64,000 nucleotides of DNA from Bacteroides faecium (lineage in GTDB: Bacteria > Bacteroidota > Bacteroidia > Bacteroidales > Bacteroidaceae), in NCBI RefSeq assembly GCF_012113595.1, contig NZ_CP050831.1, positions 2,852,001-2,916,000 on the forward strand, written 5' to 3'. A program made the translations under genes and the position numbers. This document shows, piece by piece, positions 8,273 to 17,159 of the stretch (position 1 is the first letter of the stretch; each line of letters opens with the position of its first letter). Below the pieces are notes generated by a model. The model was not told the origin of the DNA and made no database searches. It worked only from the letters and a program-made list of their open reading frames with translations.

Positions 8273-9658
8273 TTATTTCAACTGGCTGTCCAGATAATTG
8301 ATAATATTGGCATCCGAAGGACGGGGAGCGTTGATATTAAGTATCTTTCCATCTTTGTCGAAAAGCATGAAACGGGGAATACCGCTGATTTTGTACTCTT
8401 TACATAAGTCTGATTTAAAACCGTCCGGTACAATGAACTGTTTCCATTCCGGTTTGTCCGCTTCCAGTTTCTTCTTCCACTTGTCTTGTTTTTCATCTAT
8501 GGAGATACTGATAATTTCTATTTTCGAATTGCCGGCGTAGTGTTCTGTCAGTTTCTCCATATAAGGAATCTCGGCACAACAAGGACCACACCAGGTAGCC
8601 CATACGTCCATATAAACCACTTTTCCTTTTCCTATTATATCCGAGAATTTTAAAGAATTTCCTTTTACGTCGTTGACGGCAAAATCCGGAGCGGTATTGC
8701 CCGGCAGGAGTTTACCTATATCGTCACACTTTGTTTTGAATTCCTTTATTTTCTCTTGGTTGGAAGTAGTTTGTTGATATGCTTCGAATGTAGCAGTCAA
8801 ATACGCGTCTGCTCCATTTTCCATATAGTTCGCCATATATATGTCCGCTAGATAATCTACTACTTCCTGATTGGATACGCGTTGTTTCAGAATATTGAAA
8901 TATTGTACGCCAGGTCCTGATGTTGAGTCGGGATGGCTTGTCTGGTACCAGTCAATATACATATCCGTCAATCTGTTTTTGGCATTTCCCATATCATTGT
9001 AGTCGATACTTTCCAACAAGGCAAGGAAATCTTTGTCCCCATCTGTCGGTTGCCCTGCCTGATGTCTGCCTCGCATATAATTGAAAGAAGTCTGGAGTAT
9101 TTTATCCTTCAGTTTCTTTTCTTCTTTTGAAATGAACCGTTTGTCACCGGTTGCTTTCAATTGTTCGGACAATTGTTCTGCAACAGAATCAAGGGCAGCT
9201 TTAAAGAGCTTGAATGACTGATATCCTGCAGCTTCTTTCGGTGTCCATTTGTTAGGATTGGCAAAATCATTATCAAAAGCCCGGAAGTATTCCGTAGCTT
9301 TAGTGTCTCCACTGAAAACAACTTCACAACGGCCGATCACAGAATCTGCATTGGCGGCTAATACAATGTGTTGCTTGTCACCGTTCTTCAAATACAAGCG
9401 TAGGAATCCTTGCGCATCTTCGGATACAAACCATATTTCGGCACCTTCGGGGAAATCTCTGCTGTATACGAAACTACCATCTTCCGAGATATCTACGCTA
9501 TCCTGGACGAAAGCGGAATCGGTTATCAGCATACACTCCACACCTGCTGCTTTATAATCTTTAATCTCTCCGGTCAATGTTGCCGGACCGGGTTTGCAGG
9601 AGATGAATGTTACTGAAGCCAGAACTGTCATCAATAAAATGTGATTTATTCTCTTCAT
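8273..9658 (-). CDS. TlpA-like thioredoxin lipoprotein
   Basis: The protein has 461 residues. A lipoprotein signal ends at Cys21 (VTFISC). Residues 25-120 look like the DUF4369 domain common in Bacteroides thiol-disulfide proteins, followed by a helical middle. Residues about 325-461 are a TlpA/AhpC-type thioredoxin fold with the active site WCGPC near 355-359 and the conserved cis-Pro region GIPRFMLFD. It should be an envelope thiol-disulfide oxidoreductase. It is the last gene of the ECF sigma/FecR/SusC/SusD operon, 30 bp after susD, so it probably serves that uptake system; its substrate is unknown. The intact CxxC argues for a working redox enzyme. Confidence 0.9.
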   Translation of the reverse strand: MKRINHILLMTVLASVTFISCKPGPATLTGEIKDYKAAGVECMLITDSAFVQDSVDISEDGSFVYSRDFPEGAEIWFVSEDAQGFLRLYLKNGDKQHIVLAANADSVIGRCEVVFSGDTKATEYFRAFDNDFANPNKWTPKEAAGYQSFKLFKAALDSVAEQLSEQLKATGDKRFISKEEKKLKDKILQTSFNYMRGRHQAGQPTDGDKDFLALLESIDYNDMGNAKNRLTDMYIDWYQTSHPDSTSGPGVQYFNILKQRVSNQEVVDYLADIYMANYMENGADAYLTATFEAYQQTTSNQEKIKEFKTKCDDIGKLLPGNTAPDFAVNDVKGNSLKFSDIIGKGKVVYMDVWATWCGPCCAEIPYMEKLTEHYAGNSKIEIISISIDEKQDKWKKKLEADKPEWKQFIVPDGFKSDLCKEYKISGIPRFMLFDKDGKILNINAPRPSDANIINYLDSQLK

Positions 9659-9688
9659 ATTGAATTACTGTTTTATAATTGTTTCTTG

Positions 9689-11269
9689 TTAATATCTATT
9701 TTGTTCGATAGAGCCTTCGCTGATTACAACTTCCGATGCAGGAATAGCCATCGTATAAAGGTATTTGTTGCTATTAGGTCCTAATGTGTATTCTATTATG
9801 TTTCCTTCATATAAAGGAGCATGTGTGTTGGTGGGATCTAGTTCGTAAAATTTACGTTTGATAGTGATGTCATCATTCGGATCGTCATTGAAGTTGCAAC
9901 GGCGAATATCATGCCAACGCAAAGTGTAAGGAAACTCCAGCATGCGTTCTTTTAAAATAAGGGCAATTGCTTCCTGTTGATTGCCGGCTGTTAAGTTTTT
10001 CTTCTCTGCCGGAGCATCATTGCTGATGCGGTAAGGACGAAATTGGGTATTCAGGTAGTTGAGTGCTTCATTCCACTTACCTTGTCGTGCCATTGCTTCT
10101 GCTTTGATCAGCATCACTTCTGCAGTACAGGGGCCGGACTCGAAAATGTCATCAGAATAGTATGAGTATCCGGATGCTGTACTGGGAACACCAAAAGCAT
10201 ATGCAACACCAAATACCGCCATAGTACTATAATCCGGATAGTAGAAATATTTATAGCGTAGGTCGTATGTCTGGTCGAAACTGTTTAAAAAACTGTCGCT
10301 TGGTGAAGGCCATGTGGTACCGTGCGAGAATTCACGTTTATAATACGATTTTTGTAACTCAGGAGTTAACAAACCCGTAGTATTGTTGTAAGTCTCATTA
10401 TACCAGTTTGTTGCTTCTGTCATTCCATCCACTTCCGATGTTGCTTTATATAGAAATGTTTCATCATTAAAATTTCCAAGCTCAGCATTTAAGGCTAATG
10501 CTTTCTCTGCGTATTCTTGAGCTTTGGCATAGTCGCCTTTGGTTAAATAAAATCTTGCGGCAAAGCTGTTGACAGCAGAACTGTTTTCACGCCATGCTTT
10601 ACGGTTACCGTTTTCTTTTAGCGGGATAGATAAATCCAGTGCCTGTGTCAATTCTGATTCTATAAATTCATAGACTTCTTTTAAAGAAGCTCGGGAGTAT
10701 GAACTTTTATATGTAAGATCTGTGTTGATCGGCACCCCCGGTTCCTGAAAATTAGCCTCACAATAAGGTACGCAATAACAATTGGCTAATTCATAATAAT
10801 GAAAGGCTCTCAGGAAATGAGCTCTTTGAGTTAATATGTCACGCTGCTCCGCGGTTCCGCCTGTTACTTTATCCAAATAAACAAGCACTGTGTTGGCTAT
10901 AAATATATTTCTGAAACTCAGAAGCCAGACGGTACTGTTGCCATCCAATACATCTGTATATTGGGGTTGAAGACAATTCAAATGGAAAAGGGTGTAGTCT
11001 CCCATTAATATACTTTCCCAATCAACGTCCGGAGCCCACTCTGCCGGCAGAGAGAAACAATCGCTCATATAGAGTTGTGCCATGTTTAAGTCAACATTGA
11101 GTTGCCGATCATTATTTTCGGTGCGTGCATTGATGATAGCTTCCAGTTGCTCAAAGGTTTTTAGTTCTATGCCGTTTCCTTTTCTGGGCTGCTCGTCAAG
11201 ATAATCATTGCAACTGAATAGTGCCATCGCCAGAAGAAAAATAGAACTTATCGTATATATCTTTTTCAT
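9689..11269 (-). CDS. SusD/RagB-family nutrient-binding lipoprotein (ECF operon)
   Basis: The protein has 526 residues. A signal peptide ends in the lipobox FSCNDYLD, the usual SusD start. The N-terminal TPR-like helices (LTQRAHFLRAFHYYELANCY) and the C-terminal block with LNTQFRPYRI and LEFPYTLRWHDIRRCNF are SusD hallmarks. It caps the SusC barrel encoded just upstream (30 bp gap) and binds the substrate at the cell surface. Nothing in the sequence names the ligand. The partner SusC has an STN domain and the neighbours are ECF/FecR, unlike the HTCS-linked pectin pairs elsewhere in the window. Confidence 0.95.
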   Translation of the reverse strand: MKKIYTISSIFLLAMALFSCNDYLDEQPRKGNGIELKTFEQLEAIINARTENNDRQLNVDLNMAQLYMSDCFSLPAEWAPDVDWESILMGDYTLFHLNCLQPQYTDVLDGNSTVWLLSFRNIFIANTVLVYLDKVTGGTAEQRDILTQRAHFLRAFHYYELANCYCVPYCEANFQEPGVPINTDLTYKSSYSRASLKEVYEFIESELTQALDLSIPLKENGNRKAWRENSSAVNSFAARFYLTKGDYAKAQEYAEKALALNAELGNFNDETFLYKATSEVDGMTEATNWYNETYNNTTGLLTPELQKSYYKREFSHGTTWPSPSDSFLNSFDQTYDLRYKYFYYPDYSTMAVFGVAYAFGVPSTASGYSYYSDDIFESGPCTAEVMLIKAEAMARQGKWNEALNYLNTQFRPYRISNDAPAEKKNLTAGNQQEAIALILKERMLEFPYTLRWHDIRRCNFNDDPNDDITIKRKFYELDPTNTHAPLYEGNIIEYTLGPNSNKYLYTMAIPASEVVISEGSIEQNRY

Positions 11270-11299
11270 AATCTATCAAGTTATTTATGTATTTCAATT

Positions 11300-14200
11300 T
11301 TAATAAGCGAATTTGACTCCGATAGTATAGGTTGGCTGCAAACGGAAAGAACCGTAAGAGTATTCGGGATCTTCGTCTGTAGCCTTGATAGTGAACAGGT
11401 TATTACCTTGTAGATAGCAAGTCAGGCGACTGATTCCCCATCGGTTCAGGATACGTTTGGGAACAGAATAAGATAAGGATAACTCCTGCATACGCACATT
11501 GTTTGCACTTTTCACATTATAATCCATGTAAGGGGCAAATGAAGCATAGGTTCCTAGCGCTATGGCCTTATCTGTTGGCATGGGCATGACTCCTTCATCA
11601 CTTAGTTGGCTGTATTGGCGGTTGGGAATTGAGGTGAGCGGATCCGCATAATTGAATGTGGTTTGGCGGAACTTATGTCCGAACTTTCCTGTCATTGTAA
11701 ATGATAATTCCCACTCATTGTAACTGAAAGAATGGCTCATGCCGATAGTCCACGGTGCAACAGTAGTACCCATATATTCCAGTGCATCACGTCCGTCCAC
11801 TTCGGCCGGAATACTGTTAATTGGGCTGGTATTACCTTCCTTGTCTATATAAACTGCGGGTACTTTACTTTTGCCGGAACCGCTTGTAGAAGAATTTACT
11901 TCAGTAAGTCCTGCGTATCTGTAAGCCCATAATCCGTAGATATTGTATCCTGCAACAGCAGTCGGGCTAAGCATGTCAGACTTGTCAATGTAGTTGACGT
12001 AAAATTTGTCTACTTTGTTTTTGTTATAGGCAAGGGTAACATTACCATTCCAATGAACCCCTTTTCCGATAGGCAGACTGCTTCCCAACTCCAATTCTAT
12101 TCCGCGATTGGTTATTTCTGCAGCATTGGCAGTAATTCTGGCTCCTGTGATAGCTATCTGATCAGTAGCAATAAATTGTCCGGAGGCGATAGGGACAGAA
12201 ACATCTGCCATGATGTCTGTTCCTTTTTTATTATAGAAATCGAATTTTCCATAGAATTTTCCATGAAACATGGACCAGTCAAATCCAATATTGACGGTAT
12301 TGGTATGTTCCCAACTCATAGCCGGGTTACCATAAGCGGTAAAGCGTGCGTAAGGCACTTCGGATATTCTGCCTATGCCCATCATCTCAATTAGCGGATA
12401 CATGGAAGTTGTTGTATTGGCATTTCCGTTTCGTCCGTAAGTAATACGAGGGCGAAGGTAATCCAGCCAATGAATAGATTCCATAAAGTTTTCGTTAGTC
12501 ATGTTCCAACTAAAGCCAACCGACCAAAACGGTGAATAACGATATTTCGGGTCATCGGATATGAAATTAGAAGCATCGGTACGATAGGAACCGGATATGG
12601 AATATTTATCATCGAATGTATAGGCCAAGTTCGCAAATGCGGAGAAGTAACGTTGTAAAGCATAGGAAAATGAAGAACGGGTATTGATATAAGAATCCTT
12701 ATTTCCATAAATGTCTTCTACCTTGATATTTTGAATAGGATACGAAGTCAGATATTCATCATCATAAGCATATATGGGAGCAAATGTCCTGCTTTTCGCT
12801 TTGTTTTGGCTGACTTCGATGCCGCCGACAAAATTGATGGCATGGCGTTCGGCGAACGTACGGTTAAAGTTTATCTGGTTACGCCAGTTATAGGCATCCG
12901 TAGTATATTTGTTTTCGCGTAGGATGGCTCCTTTCTCAATATTAGGCGTAGCTTTGTGTGTATCCCAATCAAGAGTAGAGTACATGTTAATTGTATTTCG
13001 TACATCGTATGTATCGTCGGAAGACAGATTGCGCGTATCTTGTTGCACATATTCATATTGGAATTTAGTATCGAATGTCAGTCCTTCCAGAATCGTAGCT
13101 TTGAATCCCACTTGAAAACGTCCGTTCAATGTTTTGTTAGTGATGTCACGCCCGTTTACTTCACGTGCAATGTTGTAGCTCCAGTCTGAATAGGGAAAGT
13201 TGGTAAATTGGTTGAGTACGCTATTTACACCGTCAGCATATTGTTTGAGGTAACTCATATCGGCATACGAGCCGTCCGTATTCCGAATCATGTCATAAGG
13301 AGCCAGGTCTGTAATTTCTCCGGAGGATGCTCCCGACTGATTGCTTTTTTTGTAACGTGCAGTGGCTGAAATGCTCATATCCAACCATTTTAGCAGTTTT
13401 GTGTTACCCCGGTAATCGAATTGAAAGTTTTGCGAATTATTTTTTTGATAACGGGTTATATCGTAACCATACAGTAAAGATACATAATTATCCATACGTT
13501 CGCTACCACCGGATAACGTGATATTATATTGCTGATAGACAGGACGCCTTAAAAGTTCGTCTTCAATTTGCTTTTTGTTATTCAGTTGTGCCAGTGCGGC
13601 TAGGCCGGCATTGTATTCACTTTCTGATATTTCATTCAGATTCTTGTATTTATTATAGAGTACCCCTGCTTGTGTATACCTATATTGGAAAGCATCTCCC
13701 AATGTAGCACTGTTCGGATTTGAAGGGGGGTATTTAGCTAGTCCCTGATAAGTTCCAAATGTATTTCTTTGGTATTCTACCACTTCTTCGCTGGACAACA
13801 TATTACGTAAATAGTCAATATCGGTTTTACTACCGATACGTACTTGCGCATCTACTGCTACTGTCAGCCCTTTTCCTTTTTTCCCTTTTTTCGTCGTAAT
13901 CACGATTACTCCATTGGAAGCTCGTGCGCCCCAGATAGAAGCTGCAGCAGCATCCTTCAGAATTGAAATACTTTCTACATCATTTGGGTTAATAGAGGAA
14001 AATCCGGTAGAGATAGGAAAACCGTCCACTACAATTAATGGTTCTTTGTCAGATTGCAACGTTCCTTGTCCGCGGATAGTAAAGGAAATATCCCCGTCGG
14101 CAGTCGTTGATGCTTGTACTCCGGCAATTCTGCCTACCAGGCGGTCGGCAATTGTTGTGGAAGGTTTGTCCAGTGTCGCTTGTTTGATAATGTCGAAAGC

Positions 14201-14896
14201 TCCGGTGGCGCGTTCCTTCGAAATAGTCTGGAACCCCGTCACTACTACATCTCCCAGCATCTTTGCGTTTTCTTGCATGGCCATGTTGATTTCTGTGTCA
14301 CTTCTCGGTGTGACATATTCTTTTTTCATGCCAATGTAGGAAAACACCATCAGGTCATAGGGAGAAGCTTCCAGTTCATAACGGCCGTTTTCGTCAGTTA
14401 TAGTTCCTCTGCTATGATCGCCTTCTATGGTTATAGTAACACCCATGAGAGGTTCTCCCTTTTCGTCAATGACTATTCCTTTGATCTTTTTCCTGGGATT
14501 ACTTTGGGAACGCTCCTTTGCCTTAACTATCAATATGTAACCGTTTTCCAATTCAAATTGTAGTCCGGCAGGAGTACAGATTTCGTTTAACACCTTGTTC
14601 AATGGAGCATTCTTCAGGTTCAGATTCAGTCGGATTTTGTCATTAATGATGTCCGATTGGTACATAAGTGCACCGCCAATCTGTTTTTTAACTTCATCCA
14701 GTGCTTCTCTGACGGATATGTCGGAGTTTACAATGGTCACACGTTTTACATCGTCCAGCACGTTGGCTGCGATCGGCAATGCAAAGACAAAAAGTAATGT
14801 GAAAAGGAAGGTTAGCAACCGGATACGGCTTTGCATCCGGGAAGCTTTACAGTCGTTTTTTCTCATTCTAGTATTATTAAGATTAAAATGAAACAT
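11300..14896 (-). CDS. SusC/RagA TonB-dependent transporter with STN signalling domain
   Basis: The protein has about 1198 residues from the ATG at 14896. The in-frame ATG at 14866 (MRKND) is equally plausible, and a TTG at 14905 is less so. After the signal peptide comes an STN domain (IVNSDISVREALDEV to about residue 120), then a carboxypeptidase-regulatory-like repeat (KGIVIDEKGEPLMGVTITIE), a plug with VVTGFQTISKERATGAF, and a 22-strand barrel ending in Y at the C-terminus. The STN domain senses transport and signals through FecR to the ECF sigma factor encoded upstream. This is the only one of the four SusC proteins here with an STN domain. Confidence 0.95.
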   Translation of the reverse strand: MFHFNLNNTRMRKNDCKASRMQSRIRLLTFLFTLLFVFALPIAANVLDDVKRVTIVNSDISVREALDEVKKQIGGALMYQSDIINDKIRLNLNLKNAPLNKVLNEICTPAGLQFELENGYILIVKAKERSQSNPRKKIKGIVIDEKGEPLMGVTITIEGDHSRGTITDENGRYELEASPYDLMVFSYIGMKKEYVTPRSDTEINMAMQENAKMLGDVVVTGFQTISKERATGAFDIIKQATLDKPSTTIADRLVGRIAGVQASTTADGDISFTIRGQGTLQSDKEPLIVVDGFPISTGFSSINPNDVESISILKDAAAASIWGARASNGVIVITTKKGKKGKGLTVAVDAQVRIGSKTDIDYLRNMLSSEEVVEYQRNTFGTYQGLAKYPPSNPNSATLGDAFQYRYTQAGVLYNKYKNLNEISESEYNAGLAALAQLNNKKQIEDELLRRPVYQQYNITLSGGSERMDNYVSLLYGYDITRYQKNNSQNFQFDYRGNTKLLKWLDMSISATARYKKSNQSGASSGEITDLAPYDMIRNTDGSYADMSYLKQYADGVNSVLNQFTNFPYSDWSYNIAREVNGRDITNKTLNGRFQVGFKATILEGLTFDTKFQYEYVQQDTRNLSSDDTYDVRNTINMYSTLDWDTHKATPNIEKGAILRENKYTTDAYNWRNQINFNRTFAERHAINFVGGIEVSQNKAKSRTFAPIYAYDDEYLTSYPIQNIKVEDIYGNKDSYINTRSSFSYALQRYFSAFANLAYTFDDKYSISGSYRTDASNFISDDPKYRYSPFWSVGFSWNMTNENFMESIHWLDYLRPRITYGRNGNANTTTSMYPLIEMMGIGRISEVPYARFTAYGNPAMSWEHTNTVNIGFDWSMFHGKFYGKFDFYNKKGTDIMADVSVPIASGQFIATDQIAITGARITANAAEITNRGIELELGSSLPIGKGVHWNGNVTLAYNKNKVDKFYVNYIDKSDMLSPTAVAGYNIYGLWAYRYAGLTEVNSSTSGSGKSKVPAVYIDKEGNTSPINSIPAEVDGRDALEYMGTTVAPWTIGMSHSFSYNEWELSFTMTGKFGHKFRQTTFNYADPLTSIPNRQYSQLSDEGVMPMPTDKAIALGTYASFAPYMDYNVKSANNVRMQELSLSYSVPKRILNRWGISRLTCYLQGNNLFTIKATDEDPEYSYGSFRLQPTYTIGVKFAY

Positions 14897-14959
14897 AGGA
14901 GTCAAGACACATATGTGGTATCTTTTAACCCTTTTATGAACTCTCTGTTATTATTCTAA

Positions 14960-16117
14960 TTATTTGCTGACAATGATTGTCCCGTTTTCTTTGCTGAAGC
15001 GGACATTGGATACTTGCTGGATAATCTCTAATGAGAAACCTAACGGCTTGTTGCGGAATACGGCTCCGTCGAAGCAGATGTTGCGTGCATCCTCGTCTTT
15101 ATAGACCACTTTCACTCCGTACCATAATTCAAACTGTGACAGAATGTTGTGGAGCGGAGTCCTGCTGAATTCATAAATGCCTGTCACCCATGAGGTATAG
15201 ATAGCTGTATTTACTTCTTCTACAGTGATAGCGTTGTCTTCCGGGGAAATAGTCGCTTGTTGTCCCGGCGCTAATAATTTGCGTGCAATGCCATTCTTGA
15301 CTTCTACTTTTCCTTTTACAAGGGTAGTTATCATGTTTCGGGAGTGGTAGGCGGATACATTAAACTGGGTTCCCAGTACTTTGATTTCTTTTCCGTCTGC
15401 TTTTACGGTGAAAGGCTTCCCTGTATGTGTCACATCGAAATAAGCCTCTCCGTTCAGTTCTACAATACGCTTGTCTTGCATGGATACCGGATAGCGGAAA
15501 GTAGTGGTGGAGTTTAAGGTTACTTGCGTGCCATCAGATAAGGTCAGGGAGAAAGTGCTTCCTTCGGGCACTGTAATTGTATTATATTGGATACCGCTCG
15601 CCGGAGTGTTGTCCGGTTGATAACTTAACGAGTTATTGCTTCCTTGAGCTACCACTTTTCCATTATCGGCAATTTCTTTAGCCTGTTCCTCATCAAGTAC
15701 AATTTGCTGGCCGGAACTTAATGTCAATGTCACCTTATTCTGTGGAAGGTTAGGGAATAATTCCGCCAACGAAGGCTCTTCCGCCGGAAGCGATGAGTCC
15801 TGATAGGTATAAAGATATACGGCTGTCCCCAGCAGAAAGGAGAGGAAACAGGCGGCTATTGCCGTATAATAGAGTTTCCGGCGTAAACGATGCTGTTTCA
15901 GTTTACGTTCGATGATTGTCCAGCCTTTAGCTGCGTCAGCATGCTGGTTTGCTTCTATGCGCTTTTCGGATTTATATAATTTCACGTAGTTGGAAAAGAA
16001 CCGGAGATTCTCTTCCGACTCGTTCACCCAGCTTTGTAATAACTGAAATTCGGATTCAGTCAGTTTGTGGGTTTGATATTTGTGGCATAAGTCCACTAGT
16101 TCGTTTTCTGATAACAT
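14960..16117 (-). CDS. FecR-family anti-sigma factor
   Basis: The protein has 385 residues. The N-terminal 80 residues are a cytoplasmic sigma-binding region, followed by one membrane segment near 84-106 (YYTAIAACFLSFLLGTAVYL). The periplasmic FecR domain includes TVPEGSTFSLTLSDGTQVTLN and FTVKADGKEIKVLGTQFNVSAY. The C-terminal DUF4974 region (LGFSLEIIQQVSNVRF) is the part that contacts the STN domain of SusC. It holds the ECF sigma factor inactive until the transporter signals. It lies between the sigma gene (70 bp gap) and the SusC gene. Confidence 0.95.
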   Translation of the reverse strand: MLSENELVDLCHKYQTHKLTESEFQLLQSWVNESEENLRFFSNYVKLYKSEKRIEANQHADAAKGWTIIERKLKQHRLRRKLYYTAIAACFLSFLLGTAVYLYTYQDSSLPAEEPSLAELFPNLPQNKVTLTLSSGQQIVLDEEQAKEIADNGKVVAQGSNNSLSYQPDNTPASGIQYNTITVPEGSTFSLTLSDGTQVTLNSTTTFRYPVSMQDKRIVELNGEAYFDVTHTGKPFTVKADGKEIKVLGTQFNVSAYHSRNMITTLVKGKVEVKNGIARKLLAPGQQATISPEDNAITVEEVNTAIYTSWVTGIYEFSRTPLHNILSQFELWYGVKVVYKDEDARNICFDGAVFRNKPLGFSLEIIQQVSNVRFSKENGTIIVSK

Positions 16118-16187
16118 TTTGGCTCTTTTGTCCCTATGACGTAAAAAGAATATAAAATGGGTGAACGAAAATATAAAAAAATGCAGT

Positions 16188-16739
16188 TTACAGGTAAAAA
16201 AGTGAATAGAGTGAAATGAAAGGTCGGCTTCTCAGGAACTTCAAAGCCCTTGATAAATGGGTTTTAATGGTATTTACGGACAGGCCTAGTTCATCGGCTA
16301 CCTCTTTGTATTTTTTATTGTGCACTACTATCTCCATTAACACTTTGTATTCTTGTGGAGTCAGTTGTTTCAAATAATGTTTCAGATGGCGTACCTGTTC
16401 TTCAATTTCTGTTTCATTGAGTTCAAAGTCGGTGATGTATGCGTCTTCTTCAATCTCTACGAAACGGTATGGCTGATGCTTGCGCAGATAGTCAACGGAA
16501 GCATTGCGGACAGAATTAAAGAGAAACCTTTTCAGATTGTTGTTGATAGTCAGATATAGTTTCTTTTCCCAAAGGCGGATGATGAAATCCTGGACAATGT
16601 CTTCCGAAACTTCCAGTGAATCAGTATATTGAACGGAATAGACGCATAGTTGGTTATAGTATTGGTCTACTACTTCCTTCAATGCTTTTTCGTCGCCCTG
16701 CTTCAGTTTACTTAATATATGATCGTCCGTAGAAAACAT
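16188..16739 (-). CDS. ECF-type RNA polymerase sigma-70 factor
   Basis: The protein has 183 residues from the ATG at 16739. An upstream TTG at 16763 overlaps the -7 box at 16761-16768 and can be discounted. Region 2 (ALKEVVDQYYNQLCVYSVQY, then DIVQDFIIRLWEKK, FNSVRNASVDYLRKH) and region 4 (LTPQEYKVLMEIVVHNKKYK, then ELGLSVNTIKTHLSRALKFL) are complete. It directs RNA polymerase to its own operon when released by the FecR protein. It is the first gene of the operon running to 8273. Confidence 0.95.
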   Translation of the reverse strand: MFSTDDHILSKLKQGDEKALKEVVDQYYNQLCVYSVQYTDSLEVSEDIVQDFIIRLWEKKLYLTINNNLKRFLFNSVRNASVDYLRKHQPYRFVEIEEDAYITDFELNETEIEEQVRHLKHYLKQLTPQEYKVLMEIVVHNKKYKEVADELGLSVNTIKTHLSRALKFLRSRPFISLYSLFYL

Positions 16740-16760
16740 GTATATCTGATTGTTTGCGTC

Positions 16761-16768
16761 CAAAAGTA
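16761..16768 (-). promoter_or_regulatory. -7 box of the ECF sigma operon
   Basis: On the minus strand, TACTTTTG is a perfect TAnnTTTG. Transcription should start near 16754, leaving a leader of about 15 nt before the ATG at 16739. This settles the start choice for the sigma gene. Confidence 0.6.
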
Positions 16769-16944
16769 TGAAAAAATATGTTTTCTACCTACTCTTTTTC
16801 CTATTATTAGTCGATAATTATGGGATTATGTAACTTATTGTGCTGATATTTATTAAAAGTGTAAGATTCGGGGATTAGAGGGCCTGTTTGGGAAATAGTT
16901 ATACAAACGGAAGATGGGGCGAGTCACCCGGATACGCATATAAT

Positions 16945-17032
16945 GGTTCCTCACCGAGAAACGACCTGTTCCTCGGTGAGAAACAAAGTGTTTCTCGGTG
17001 TGGAACGGTTCGTTTCTCGGTGAGGAAAAAAC
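16945..17032. repeat. four-unit 22-bp phased palindromic array (CTCGGTGAG core)
   Basis: Four copies of the word CTCGGTGAG or its complement start at 16950, 16972, 16994 and 17016, exactly 22 bp apart. The first is inverted and the third has one mismatch. Each unit fits TGTTTC-N7-GAAACA-N3 loosely. The outer units TTCCTCACCGAGAAACG (16947-16963) and CGTTTCTCGGTGAGGAA (17011-17027) are perfect reverse complements. The array lies in the 416-bp gap between the sigma gene start and the PL1 gene end. The rest of that gap holds the sigma promoter and a weak terminator. Confidence 0.85.
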
Positions 17033-17123
17033 TGAAACTATAAAGCTTTGATAATCTATGGTTTAACCCAAAGGTGCAATGACTATCCTAAATGGTTATT
17101 ATAGTTTACAAATAACCGATGTG

Positions 17124-17159
17124 GCAAAAATAGATGATTGTTATTGTCTATCATTCTAT
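17124..17159 (-). terminator. probable AT-rich terminator of the minus-strand pectin arm
   Basis: On the minus strand ATAGAATGAT (17159-17150) pairs with ATCATCTAT (17138-17130) with one bulge, followed by TTTTTG (17130-17125). The hairpin begins at the PL1 stop codon. The stem is AT-rich, so strength is uncertain. Confidence 0.45.

Noticed and set aside
16945..17032. CRISPR array
   Set aside because: Repeats are only about 9-17 bp at 22-bp steps, one is inverted, there are no 30-bp spacers and no cas genes nearby.
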